In this document: positions 1 to 9,094 of the stretch, piece by piece
How the letters are laid out: each line of letters begins with the position of its first letter
Numbering within the stretch: the first letter of the stretch is position 1
Assembly (NCBI GenBank): GCA_021160245.1
Contig: JAGHCW010000005.1
Location: 1-18,312, forward strand
Length of the DNA stretch: 18,312 nucleotides
Source of the DNA: a bacterium
Lineage (GTDB): Bacteria; B130-G9
Direction of reading: 5' to 3'
Position numbers and translations under genes: made by a program
The notes under the pieces: generated by a model
Told to the model about the DNA's origin: nothing
Databases searched by the model: none
What the model saw: only the letters and a program-made list of their open reading frames with translations

Positions 1-669
1 AATGAGATGGGGATTCAATGCCAGGCCTGTCATTATAGGCCGGACGGCGTAACGACCAATTATGCGCCGCTTAGCCACGGCCAGGAGCGGGACCCTGACG
101 ATATCCCTTCCCATCTCATTATGGGAGAAGACAACCTCTCGTTGCACTATGAATCGGCAGTCGTGTCAATTATCGACTCATCCGCGTCAGGGGATTCGCT
201 TTCATTTGAAGTTGAGGTCTTCAACGCTTTTGCTGGGCATCATCTGCCAACGGGGCGGCCCATCAGAAACATCATACTGTTGGTGGATGCGGACGATTGC
301 GATGGTGGAGCTTTGGAATTCATAGGAGAGCAGACGGTTCCGGTCTATGGCGGCGCCGCGGGGGGACCGCGGGACTACGCCGGACGGCCGGGCAAGATGT
401 TTGCGAAAATACTGGTTGATCAGCGCGGACATCACCCCGCTCCGTCATGGCGTCAGACAGTCATCCTGTCGGACACGCGCATACCGGCGCTTGAGGGAGA
501 TATTTCGAGCTATGAATTCTCGATTCCACCAAGCGTTACGTGCGTTAGAGTTGAGGCGCGGTTGATATATAGGCGGATATTCAAGGACATTGCAGACGAG
601 AAGGGCCTTGAGCTTAAGGATATTTTAATGACCGGTGACGAGAAGACATTTACGTTAGGGAGGCGATAA
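1..669 (+). CDS. C-terminal part of a multiheme c-type cytochrome (5' end outside window)
   Basis: The frame is open from base 1, so the gene begins upstream; the ATG at 7 lies immediately before a haem motif and is unlikely to be the true start. What is visible is one CxxCH haem-attachment motif (CQACH, bases 19-33) and, about 70 residues later, GHHLPTG (bases 235-255), a motif typical of the last part of cytochrome c554-like multihaem proteins, where a histidine serves as a distal haem ligand. The remaining ~140 residues are beta-rich and carry no further CxxCH, so this is the terminal haem plus a C-terminal domain. The family is periplasmic or exported and carries electrons; the exact partner cannot be told from this fragment. 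The stop lies only 5 bases before the next gene's first ATG, suggesting one transcript with the two large exported proteins that follow. Confident about a c-type cytochrome, less so about subfamily. Confidence 0.75.
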   Translation, partial: NEMGIQCQACHYRPDGVTTNYAPLSHGQERDPDDIPSHLIMGEDNLSLHYESAVVSIIDSSASGDSLSFEVEVFNAFAGHHLPTGRPIRNIILLVDADDCDGGALEFIGEQTVPVYGGAAGGPRDYAGRPGKMFAKILVDQRGHHPAPSWRQTVILSDTRIPALEGDISSYEFSIPPSVTCVRVEARLIYRRIFKDIADEKGLELKDILMTGDEKTFTLGRR

Positions 670-674
670 GGCAC

Positions 675-3515
675 ATGGTGCATGAAGAGAAAAGGGGTCT
701 GATGGGGCGTCGCTCGGCTTGCGCGGCGGCAGTTCTATTGATGTTCCTTGCTAGCATGAGCGCCCTTGCGCCTCATGTATTGGGGCTGGAGCCAGATGCT
801 TATAGGTGGAGCAGTACGCTTGGGCCGCCTGGGGGACTGGGTTATGACACGCGGATAGACCCGCGGAATACTGACATTGTGTTCACGACCGACCAATGGG
901 CAGGGATGTGCAAGAGCTATGATGGCGGCTACACTTGGTTTCCCCGCAACGAGGGCATTGACAGCAGGTTTGGGCCCTCACTTGATTCCATTCCGATCTT
1001 CTGCTGCACGATAGACCCGTATGATTCGGACATCGTTTGGTGCGGAACTTACGGGATGAAAGGGGTTTTCAAGTCTTATGACGCTGGCGAGACTTGGAAC
1101 AGGATGGACAATGGTATTCCAGACCTTGGGGGTATGTCATTCAGGTCGTTCACGATTGATCCGACCGATACAGATATCGTCTATACGGGCGTTGAGGTGC
1201 CAGTCGAGGGTCAGAATAAGTCAAGGGGTATGATATTTAAGACGATCGATGGGGGTGAGAACTGGTTTGCAGTGCTGGAGTGCGACGCACTTGTTCGGCA
1301 CATAGTCATCGACCCGACCGATACGGATATCGTCTATACAGCGACCGGCATATTCGACCGGCCTGACGTTCAACCAGAGGGCATACTGAAGTCAGAGGAC
1401 GGCGGCATGACTTGGATTCACATCAACGAGGGTATCACCAATCTCGTCGTGGGTGGATTATCGATGCATCCTGATGACGCGGAGATACTATATTGCTCAA
1501 CTGGCAAGCACGATGGGTTTGGCCCATCTTCGGACCCGGAGGGCGCGAGGCATGGCAGCATACTCATGACGGTCAATGGCGGGGCGACGTGGACAACTAT
1601 ATCGCCGGAGTATCGGGCTTGGAATGCGGTGGAGGTCGATCGCAGCGACCCAAGCATTGTTTACGCATCATGCGAGCACTTTTTCACTCGAAGCTACGAT
1701 GGCGGCGAGAGTTGGGACACTGTGCGTTTAGGTGTGCATGGTGTTTATTCAGGTACGCCTATCAGCATCACCATTGACCCGACCGACCCCGACAAGGTAT
1801 TCGTGAATTCATATACCGGCGGTCTCTATCTCTCGCTTGACGCCGGGAGCAGCTGGATCAACGCCATGAACGGATTTACTGGCTCAGAGATAACGGACGT
1901 CGCGGTGGACCGCGAGAATCCATCGGTTGTTTTTGCCGTTGGCCGGTCGGGCCCTTTCAAGAGTTTGGATGGTGGTCTCCACTGGCAGGGAACCGGCGCG
2001 ATGTTATCGAGGCCGCAACCGCGACCTGAGTGGTCTGCCGTGGCCTTTAAGCCTGATGATCCCAGTGTGGTTATGGCCGCCGACCAGTTTTTTGGCGAGC
2101 TTTACAGGTCGGATGATCGAGGTGAGTCTTGGTCAATACTTCTTACCATATTCCCGTCCGATCAGGTTCTATATCCTTATTCGCTGCACGGGATCAAGAC
2201 CATTGCCTTTGCGCCCTCTGATACTTCTATTATTTACGTTGGCGCGCGGATACCGGACAAGACGATTGAGTTCGAGCGGGAGACGCCGTTCGACACCACG
2301 CTGCCCAGCATGGGCATATATAGATCGACCGACGATGGCGAGACTTGGGCTCAGATAAACGAGGGCCTTGCTGACACGACTAAGAACATCAACGAGATAG
2401 TGGTTCACCCGACGAATCCCGATATTGCATACGCGGGGACATTGAACTCAGGAATATACAAGACGGTGGATGGAGGGCGGCACTGGATTGCAATCAACGA
2501 CGGGCTAGCTAGAAGTGACATTCGCGCGCTTGCGATGGACCCTGGAAACCCGGAGGTCATCTACGCCGGCGCGGAGGGCGCGGGGGTATTCAAGAGCGAG
2601 GACGGCGGGCTTGCTTGGCGCCAGATTAACGTCGGCTTGGACGCCGAGGCGACGATTCGAGGCATTGTTGTCGATCCTTCGAATAGCAACAGAATATACG
2701 TTGGCGACTGGCACACGGGAGTTTATGTGTCGGAGAATGCTGGCGAGGTTTTCCGCCATGTGAACCAAGGGCTTGAGAATAGAGCGGTTACCGCGATTGA
2801 TATTTCAGCCGATGGAAGCGTTCTCTATGCGGCCACTCAGGGAGGTGGCGTCTTTCGTCTTGGAGTAGTGGCCACGACGGCTACAGTTTTCGGCCGCGTT
2901 ACCGATGCGGTTACGGGTGAGCCTGTGGCCGGCGCGGTTGCGTCGATTGGGACGACGGGCTTTTCTGCGAGTTCAGATGAGAACGGGCTGTTCGAGATCG
3001 AGTCTCTGCCAACGGGAACCAGCACCCTCAGCGTCTCGGCGCAGACATACTCAACCTTCAGGGAGCGGGGCATAATCCTTACTGGGGGGGAGACTCGAGA
3101 GATTGAGATCGAGCTTTGCAGGAGGCTGTATCCTGCTCTTGTTCCGTCGGTGAACGGCGATGTTTTCGGTGTTGGGGACATTATTAGCCTCGACGCGGCG
3201 CTTGAGCATAGGGGTCCTTCTGTTCGACTCGACCTATATATCGCTATATCTAGCCCCGGCGGGCTATTCTTTTTCAATGGCGAGTCATTTAATGCGGACA
3301 TTACTTCATTCCCCATGTTTATCATGACCGGGACGGAATTGAGCTTCAATATAGCCGAGTTTGGGGTCACAAGTGATCTTCCAGCTGGTGAGTATATCGT
3401 TTATGGCGCGGCCGTCATTCCCGGGGGGTTCGATCTGTATTCAGTGATCAGGTCTGTATCGTTCGAAATAGTGAACAGTGATTATTATTGCGTTGTTCTG
3501 GAGCAAACGAAATGA
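675..3515 (+). CDS. Exported Asp-box (BNR/sortilin-like) beta-propeller protein with carboxypeptidase regulatory-like domain
   Basis: Large exported protein of 946 residues. An N-terminal signal peptide has an Arg/Lys-rich start and a hydrophobic core (about residues 16-36). Residues ~45-735 hold 13 Asp-box motifs of the form S-x-D-x-G-x-T-W (for example SYDGGYTW near residue 81, STDDGETW, SEDGGLAW), each preceded by a strand like IDPTDTDIVYTG. This is the pattern of VPS10/sortilin-like and Ycf48-like propellers. Residues ~739-817 (starting FGRVTDAVTGEPVAG) match a carboxypeptidase regulatory-like beta-sandwich, and ~818-946 is a beta-rich C-terminal domain I cannot name. No catalytic motif is visible; binding or scaffolding outside the cytoplasm is inference. 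Start: ATG 675 has GGGAGG at 658-663, while ATG 702 has AAAGGGG at 691-697 and gives a tidier signal peptide; either is possible. It sits directly behind the cytochrome gene and overlaps the next gene by ATGA. Confidence 0.8.
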   Translation: MVHEEKRGLMGRRSACAAAVLLMFLASMSALAPHVLGLEPDAYRWSSTLGPPGGLGYDTRIDPRNTDIVFTTDQWAGMCKSYDGGYTWFPRNEGIDSRFGPSLDSIPIFCCTIDPYDSDIVWCGTYGMKGVFKSYDAGETWNRMDNGIPDLGGMSFRSFTIDPTDTDIVYTGVEVPVEGQNKSRGMIFKTIDGGENWFAVLECDALVRHIVIDPTDTDIVYTATGIFDRPDVQPEGILKSEDGGMTWIHINEGITNLVVGGLSMHPDDAEILYCSTGKHDGFGPSSDPEGARHGSILMTVNGGATWTTISPEYRAWNAVEVDRSDPSIVYASCEHFFTRSYDGGESWDTVRLGVHGVYSGTPISITIDPTDPDKVFVNSYTGGLYLSLDAGSSWINAMNGFTGSEITDVAVDRENPSVVFAVGRSGPFKSLDGGLHWQGTGAMLSRPQPRPEWSAVAFKPDDPSVVMAADQFFGELYRSDDRGESWSILLTIFPSDQVLYPYSLHGIKTIAFAPSDTSIIYVGARIPDKTIEFERETPFDTTLPSMGIYRSTDDGETWAQINEGLADTTKNINEIVVHPTNPDIAYAGTLNSGIYKTVDGGRHWIAINDGLARSDIRALAMDPGNPEVIYAGAEGAGVFKSEDGGLAWRQINVGLDAEATIRGIVVDPSNSNRIYVGDWHTGVYVSENAGEVFRHVNQGLENRAVTAIDISADGSVLYAATQGGGVFRLGVVATTATVFGRVTDAVTGEPVAGAVASIGTTGFSASSDENGLFEIESLPTGTSTLSVSAQTYSTFRERGIILTGGETREIEIELCRRLYPALVPSVNGDVFGVGDIISLDAALEHRGPSVRLDLYIAISSPGGLFFFNGESFNADITSFPMFIMTGTELSFNIAEFGVTSDLPAGEYIVYGAAVIPGGFDLYSVIRSVSFEIVNSDYYCVVLEQTK
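1161..1339 (+). repeat. Pair of 26-base near-identical direct repeats inside the propeller gene
   Basis: Bases 1161-1186 and 1314-1339 differ at a single position. Both encode the blade strand PTDTDIVYT, so the repeat reflects the protein's repeated propeller blades and suggests a fairly recent blade duplication or gene conversion, not a mobile element. Confidence 0.6.
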
Positions 3516-6500
3516 GATACATGAGATCAAGATTAAACTTTCGGACTGAGCGCGGTAGGAACTTTGGATTGGGGATCATCGGCCTAGTCTTCTTCCTGCT
3601 TATCGGGGCGGTATGGCCATCCTGCGCCCATTCTGCGAGTTTTTATTCTGACGAGGCGCCCAATATCCTGCTTGTTGACGATGGATGGACTCCCTACTTC
3701 ACCTTTGGCGCATCTTTTTTTCAAAATCAGCTGGATAGGATGGGGCTTGAATTTGATATTTTTGATGCCTCGGAGGACGCCACAGTTCCGACCATCTCGT
3801 TTATGAGCGAATATGACATTGTGATTTGGACATCAGGAGACAATTACGGACCGCTTACGAATGAGACGGCGCGGAGGGTAGCCGGATACCTTGAGACGGG
3901 CGGTGCGATGTTTATTTCATCGGTTTGGTTTGCGGAGCTCAACGATAGCGTTTTGATGACGGATATTTTTCGCTTGTGGTACGAATTCGACACTCGGCCA
4001 TTTTTGATGTTCGGTCGGCCTTCAGACGCAATCACGTCTCAGATGAGCGTTTCTCTTGAGTCAGTTTTCCGCTATAGAAACAAGGAGTATAGCTGTTTCG
4101 TGAGCCCGCTGGATGACTATGCGGAGGTGATCTTAAGCAGTCGCAGCACCTCGTGGGACACTGGGACAGCAGTTAAAGTGCCTTCAGATGGGGCATCGCT
4201 TGATTATCGCGCAGTGATCACCTGTTTTCCATTCGAGGCGATGGTTGACACATCGGGAGGGTCGGCGGCTCGGGATGAGTTCTTCTATCGGACGATGCAC
4301 TGGCTGTTCGACACCAGCCCGCCTGAAGTATCCTGGGTTTATCCTGAGCCGGATATTACCGTCAGCTATTCCAACACAGCGGTCTATTTGGAGCTCTCTG
4401 ATCTCGGCGCTGGCGTCAATCCAGAGAGCGTTTCGTTGTTCGTGAATGGTGAGGCAGTTGAGCCAGAGACGACCGTTTGCTCGGATTGCTTGGCCGTTTC
4501 CTTTAGGAACCAAGACCCATTTCCGCCCGGTTCAGATGTGACGGTCGAGGTGCTTTGCAGTGACTATTACAAGGCTCCGAACGAGATGGAGCGATATAGA
4601 TATTCATTCCAGATCGATAGTCAGGCGGATGCGGATGTTGAGGCGCCCTATGTGGAGGACTTTGGGCCTACAGGCGATTCATTGAGGCCGGACGATATTC
4701 TTGGGGTTTTTGCAGTTTTGAAGGACGACGGGACGGGAGTGGACAGAGCGAGCCTGAGAATGACGATCAACGGAGCTGACGTCGATGCCCGTACTCAGCG
4801 AGTTGAGGGGGGCTGCGCCATTTGGCATGACACTTCGCTATATTTTGGGTCGGAGAGGCACTACGACGTCTCCATTGAGGCATCTGATCTGGCGTCTCCG
4901 GCGAACGAAATGATCTCGCTGCAATTCTCCTACTCAATTGGTCCCGATTCATCAGGCCCCTTCGTCTCGAGAGTCAGCCCGGCGGACGGGGAGATCGTGG
5001 ACCTCGATCTTTTTTGGGAGAGACCCCACTCGGGGCTTGTATCGGCTTGGGTGAAAGACCATGATGGCGATGTTGATCCAAGCAGGTTACGGGTCACCAT
5101 CAATGGTTCGCTTGTTGACTGGCAGGCGATAGAAATACTGAATGGCCGGAGGATCAACTATTCCCTTAGGCGTTCGACCTTCGATTATGGACAGGAGGTC
5201 ACAGTAACTGTCTCGGCCGTTGACGAGGCGCTTTCGCCGAATGGCATGGAGCCATTTGTGTGGAGTTTCTTTTTTGACCAAAACAATACCCCACCCGAGG
5301 TGATTGCGACAATCCCAGGTGATGGCGATTCTAATGTGGCGAGCAACTCGCACATCTTTGCAATTGTATCCAGAGATATTGACCCAGACGGGGTCTCTTC
5401 GGACACCGTGCGGGTCAGCAGTGATGAGATGGGAAGCATCTCGAGTCAGGTCTTCTTCAACCCAGACGTTCCTTGCATCGACATTGTAGCGAATGAGCTC
5501 TTCGCATCGGGCGCAACCATCTCCGTTACGATCGGTCCGGGGCTTTCCGACACGGGTGGAAACATGATGGCGGAGGCATACGAGTTCGAGTTTGGGGCGG
5601 GTGGTCGTTTCGATTCTGATCCGCCGTTGAGTGTGTTGCCTTACACAGAGTTTGTTGGCGATGGCCGGACGGCCGTTTACTGGAGGTCTCTGGATGATTT
5701 GGATGCTGTGTTTCATCGAGTCTATTATGACAGTGATGGATGCTGTGAGCCGTACGACGGGTCGGATGCGGAACAGGGGCGATCTCCTATTACAGTCTTT
5801 GGGGCAAACGGTCTGCTTCTCTCTGGGCTTACAAATGGGGATACCTATCATATCTCGGTTACAGCAGTCGATGGTTGTTGTAACGAAAGCGACTACACTG
5901 TGGAGTTTGTGGTTACGCCGACGAGTGTGATTCCGCCTCCAGAGCTTCTAACCGCTCGCGCCGGACATGGATCGGTTGAGTTGGAATGGGAGCGATCAGA
6001 GGGTTTGTCCGCGGTCAACTATCGAGTCCACTATCGAGCGGTTGAGGGTGATGATGAGGGTTTCGTTGATATAGGGGACATGCGCCGGTATATATTGAAG
6101 GGCTTGAGCGATGAGATCAGCTACGAGGTTTGGGTGAGCGCTCTTTCTTCCGCCGGAGAGGAGGGGGAGGCGTCCGAGAGAAGAACGGTCCGCCCGAGCA
6201 TTGATGTTGATTGGCTGGAGCTTCATCCGGGGGGGCCTTGGCCACCAGGTCGCTACGACCACAAGTTTATCCTAGACCCAACTCGCAAGAGGGCGTACCT
6301 CTTGGGCGGCTATGCAGAGGTTGAGGAGGCGGACGTTCTTCACACGCTTAATCTTGAGAATTTGAGATGGGAGCTTGTCCCCACTTCGGGTCCATTCCCT
6401 CCTGCAGGACGGACGATGGCTTTCTATGACGGCGAGCGAGACACAATCTGGCAGCTGGCATCAGACCGCATCGTCTATCAATTGCTGTTGCCAGAGCATA

Positions 6501-7633
6501 GATGGATTGCCCACGAGCCTGCTGGTGAACCGCCACCGGTGGCGACTCGTTCAGGCTCGACGCTCCCGGGAGCGGGCTTTCTGGACGAGCGTCGAAACAG
6601 GCTGCTGTTTTACGGGAACGACTTCTGGGACCCTGAACGGATTCGGCTTTATGAGTTTTATTCATTTGACCTCTTGACGTTTGAATGGACGACCCTTGAA
6701 TGCACATCCGAGGAGTGCCCTTCTCAGTTTATTCGAACGTCAATTGTGTTTGTGCCGTCCCATGATTGCGCCTACATGTTTGGAGGGGTTGGGGAAGATG
6801 GTATAAGTAGCAAGATATACTCTCTATGGCCCCAATCTCTATCCTGGGTACGACAGCCTTCGTTGGGGATGCAGCCACAGCCTGCATCGATGCACGATAT
6901 GGTGTATGATCCAGAGGGCAGTAGATTGATTGTCGTTTCTCTCCTCAATGGTGAGTTATCACTGATTAGCCAGGTCTATTCGTATCATATTCCGACTGGC
7001 GAGTGGCGAGAGCTCTCAGGCGATCTCACAGGAGTTGCGCCTGAAGGGCGTATTCTCTCGGCGCATCTTGTTGTGCCTCCGGGGATGCTGGGCAGCGACA
7101 GCTATCTGCTTCAGTTTGGGGGCTATGGGTATCCGGAGATACTCGACGATCTATGGCTTCTGAAATTGTATGACTATCACTCCGACAAGACGCCACCCGG
7201 GCGGGTAGCTGACCTTTCAGCTTCGGTTGAGGAGGGCGGAGATGATGCTATTCTGCGGTGGACGGCCCCGGGTGATGACGGTGCGGAGGGTAAGGCGCGT
7301 TATTATGACTTGAGATACTCCAATGGCCCAATTGAATCGGAGGCTGAATTCGATGCTGCAACTCCGGTTCGTTCCCTTTATTTCCCGTCTTTTCCGGGGG
7401 TCATGGAGCAGTTGTCTGTTACGCTTCCAGATGCGAGCCAGGTCTATTACTTCGCGTTGAAGACCTATGACGAGGTTGGGAACGTCTCGGAGCTCTCGAA
7501 TTGCGCCTCAACATTCAGCGCTTTTGATCCAAGTGTCATGTTCGACTACTCTCCGTTCGACTTGACGCGACACTCGGGTCAATCAGGTAGATGTGATGTG
7601 AGCGACGAGGATTCGGCTCTTGCAGTTTGGTGA
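3512..7633 (+). CDS. Giant exported multidomain protein: amidotransferase-like domain, Ig-like/FN3 domains and Kelch propeller
   Basis: The ATG at 3512 overlaps the previous stop as ATGA and has GGAG at 3500-3503, so it is preferred over an upstream in-frame start at 3488; this gives 1373 residues. A charged N-terminus and hydrophobic segment (about residues 17-36) look like a signal peptide. In order: residues ~47-267, a class I glutamine-amidotransferase-like fold (NILLVDDGW, then YDIVIWTSGD, then YLETGGAMFIS) of the kind found in secreted proteins, with no clear catalytic triad; ~268-590, three Ig-like repeats each with a V/I-NG turn (LFVNGE, MTINGA, VTINGS); ~590-702, a Big_5/SbsA-like domain; ~703-897, two FN3-like domains; ~898-1223, Kelch/galactose-oxidase-type repeats (YLLGGY, AYMFGGVG, LLQFGGYGY); ~1224-1333, a last FN3 ending TYDEVGNVSELSN. 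No sortase, type-IX or membrane anchor is visible at the C-terminus. A surface or extracellular adhesion or binding role is inference. Confidence 0.8.
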   Translation: MRYMRSRLNFRTERGRNFGLGIIGLVFFLLIGAVWPSCAHSASFYSDEAPNILLVDDGWTPYFTFGASFFQNQLDRMGLEFDIFDASEDATVPTISFMSEYDIVIWTSGDNYGPLTNETARRVAGYLETGGAMFISSVWFAELNDSVLMTDIFRLWYEFDTRPFLMFGRPSDAITSQMSVSLESVFRYRNKEYSCFVSPLDDYAEVILSSRSTSWDTGTAVKVPSDGASLDYRAVITCFPFEAMVDTSGGSAARDEFFYRTMHWLFDTSPPEVSWVYPEPDITVSYSNTAVYLELSDLGAGVNPESVSLFVNGEAVEPETTVCSDCLAVSFRNQDPFPPGSDVTVEVLCSDYYKAPNEMERYRYSFQIDSQADADVEAPYVEDFGPTGDSLRPDDILGVFAVLKDDGTGVDRASLRMTINGADVDARTQRVEGGCAIWHDTSLYFGSERHYDVSIEASDLASPANEMISLQFSYSIGPDSSGPFVSRVSPADGEIVDLDLFWERPHSGLVSAWVKDHDGDVDPSRLRVTINGSLVDWQAIEILNGRRINYSLRRSTFDYGQEVTVTVSAVDEALSPNGMEPFVWSFFFDQNNTPPEVIATIPGDGDSNVASNSHIFAIVSRDIDPDGVSSDTVRVSSDEMGSISSQVFFNPDVPCIDIVANELFASGATISVTIGPGLSDTGGNMMAEAYEFEFGAGGRFDSDPPLSVLPYTEFVGDGRTAVYWRSLDDLDAVFHRVYYDSDGCCEPYDGSDAEQGRSPITVFGANGLLLSGLTNGDTYHISVTAVDGCCNESDYTVEFVVTPTSVIPPPELLTARAGHGSVELEWERSEGLSAVNYRVHYRAVEGDDEGFVDIGDMRRYILKGLSDEISYEVWVSALSSAGEEGEASERRTVRPSIDVDWLELHPGGPWPPGRYDHKFILDPTRKRAYLLGGYAEVEEADVLHTLNLENLRWELVPTSGPFPPAGRTMAFYDGERDTIWQLASDRIVYQLLLPEHRWIAHEPAGEPPPVATRSGSTLPGAGFLDERRNRLLFYGNDFWDPERIRLYEFYSFDLLTFEWTTLECTSEECPSQFIRTSIVFVPSHDCAYMFGGVGEDGISSKIYSLWPQSLSWVRQPSLGMQPQPASMHDMVYDPEGSRLIVVSLLNGELSLISQVYSYHIPTGEWRELSGDLTGVAPEGRILSAHLVVPPGMLGSDSYLLQFGGYGYPEILDDLWLLKLYDYHSDKTPPGRVADLSASVEEGGDDAILRWTAPGDDGAEGKARYYDLRYSNGPIESEAEFDAATPVRSLYFPSFPGVMEQLSVTLPDASQVYYFALKTYDEVGNVSELSNCASTFSAFDPSVMFDYSPFDLTRHSGQSGRCDVSDEDSALAVW

Positions 7634-7660
7634 GGCGTTTAGTGCGCGGATGACTGAGGG

Positions 7661-9094
7661 CTAATTTGCTCCTTTTCCGGTCACGATGACTTTGAGCGTT
7701 TCGAGCATGACAAAGAGATCGAGCCATAGCGAGAAGTTCTGGATATATGCGAGGTCATATTTGATCTTGATCTCTGGGATTGAGGCGTAAGTGCCGTTGA
7801 TCTGGGCGAGGCCTGTTAAGCCTGGGAACACAGAGAATCTTTGCTCATATCCTGATATCCTTTTGCAGTATTCCTGCACAAAGACTGGCCTTTCAGGCCT
7901 CGGCCCGACGAAGCTCATATCGCCCTTCATGATGTTCATCAGCTGAGGCAGTTCGTCCAGCCTCGTCTTCCTCAAAAGTCGTCCAATTGATGTAACTCGG
8001 TCGTCGGTCGTGTTTGAGAGCACCGGGCCGGTCATTCTCTCGGCGTCCTGGGTCATGGTTCTGAATTTTATGATTTTGAATTGGCGTCCGTTTTTGCCGA
8101 TGCGCAGTTGGCGGTAAAGAATGGGGCCGCGCGAGGTCAGCTTAATTAGCATTCCGATGAGAGCGAAGAGCGGTAATAACCCTCCGAATAGCAGGAAGGA
8201 GATGGCAAAATCTGTCATTCGCTTTATTGCGAGTTGGAATAGGGGTCTTAGCCCGGACTCGATTTCGATCAGTGGGACGTCTGAAATCCTGAAATCCTGC
8301 AACCTTCCGATCAGGATTTCGTAATCAGATGGGATGATCGACACATGGGCGATGCGGTTGCCGGAGAGCAGCCCGGGAATCAGGTCTTGCTGCCATGAGT
8401 TGGGTGAGGCGACGAGTATTTCATCCAGGTTATGTTCTGCAATCAGGTCGGGCACATCTGAGACGGCTCCGAGGACTTGAAATCCGCAGACCTCCTCGCA
8501 TTGGGGTTCGCCGGGCGCGAGAACGACGCCGACGACGTTCATTCTCATGTCGTTTTTCTCGCGTAGCGATTCAAGCAGCGTTCTTGCGACAGTTGATGTG
8601 CCGACAACGACCGCCTTTTTCATTGGTCTGCTCTTTACAAGGAGTCGGAATGAGAATGTTCTGAAGGCGCAGGTCAAAGCGCAGTTGGATACCCAGAAGA
8701 CTGGTAGAACAGACCTGGGAAATGGGACATCACCGACGAAGAAGTAGAAGGCTGCAAGCAGGATTGCCTCGAGCGTTATCGCCCCGAATATGGGTCGGAG
8801 TTGTGTCCTGACTTGAAAGGCTTCGAGTGGCTCGTAAAGCCCGGCGAAGTAGAAGATGATGACCTGTCCGGGAACCAGAAGCCAGACGTAATGTACGACA
8901 TCATGGATGCGGTGAGGGGGCATGACATCGTCGAATATAAAGAATGCGAAGACGGACCTCAGCCAGAAGGCCGCCAGATATGTGAAGAAGACGATGGTGA
9001 TATCCCCGGCAAGGAGGACGAGTCGCTGAATAAGTAGGCGTGTCGAGCGCCTCGTTCGGAAGGACGGCTTTGCGGAATTGCGTATGGTATTCAT
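7661..9094 (-). CDS. Exopolysaccharide polyprenyl-phosphate sugar-1-phosphate transferase (WcaJ/CpsE type)
   Basis: Integral membrane enzyme of 477 residues that moves a sugar-1-phosphate from a nucleotide sugar to undecaprenyl phosphate, the first step of many exopolysaccharide or O-antigen pathways. The N-terminal half has several hydrophobic segments (about residues 21-45, 68-88, 103-120, 130-146), then a Rossmann-like central domain starting AVVVGTSTVA (161-170). The C-terminal catalytic bacterial-sugar-transferase domain begins at KRMTDFAISF (291), with a membrane re-entrant stretch, the KFRTM motif (343-347), LDELPQL carrying the catalytic Asp-Glu pair (380-381) and VGPRPERP (396-403). 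I chose the ATG at 9094 because it overlaps the upstream glycosyltransferase stop as ATGA; an upstream in-frame start at 9142 would overlap that gene by 52 bases. Substrate sugar cannot be read from sequence. It converges with the Kelch-protein gene, 27 bases away. Confidence 0.92.
   Translation of the reverse strand: MNTIRNSAKPSFRTRRSTRLLIQRLVLLAGDITIVFFTYLAAFWLRSVFAFFIFDDVMPPHRIHDVVHYVWLLVPGQVIIFYFAGLYEPLEAFQVRTQLRPIFGAITLEAILLAAFYFFVGDVPFPRSVLPVFWVSNCALTCAFRTFSFRLLVKSRPMKKAVVVGTSTVARTLLESLREKNDMRMNVVGVVLAPGEPQCEEVCGFQVLGAVSDVPDLIAEHNLDEILVASPNSWQQDLIPGLLSGNRIAHVSIIPSDYEILIGRLQDFRISDVPLIEIESGLRPLFQLAIKRMTDFAISFLLFGGLLPLFALIGMLIKLTSRGPILYRQLRIGKNGRQFKIIKFRTMTQDAERMTGPVLSNTTDDRVTSIGRLLRKTRLDELPQLMNIMKGDMSFVGPRPERPVFVQEYCKRISGYEQRFSVFPGLTGLAQINGTYASIPEIKIKYDLAYIQNFSLWLDLFVMLETLKVIVTGKGAN

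Noticed and set aside
7-669. Treating the cytochrome fragment as a complete gene starting at base 7
   Set aside because: The frame is open to the window edge, there is no signal peptide, and the only haem motif begins four codons after that ATG.
1161-1339. Direct repeats considered as a mobile element or recombination site
   Set aside because: Both copies are in frame and encode equivalent propeller strands, so protein repetition explains them.
2837-3370. A 177-codon minus-strand open frame at the end of the propeller gene
   Set aside because: It is antisense to a well-supported regulatory-like domain and C-terminal domain; no independent evidence.
3590-3640. Possible lipoprotein signal in the Kelch protein (Cys after the hydrophobic segment)
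   Set aside because: The residues before the cysteine are WPS, which do not fit a lipobox; ordinary signal-peptide cleavage is more likely.
5087-5851. A 254-codon open frame on the minus strand inside the Kelch-protein gene
   Set aside because: It lies wholly antisense to a gene with clear domains, has no recognisable motif and a composition typical of an antisense frame.
7634-7660. Possible terminator between the convergent Kelch-protein and sugar-transferase genes
   Set aside because: The 27-base gap holds no stem-loop that I can see.
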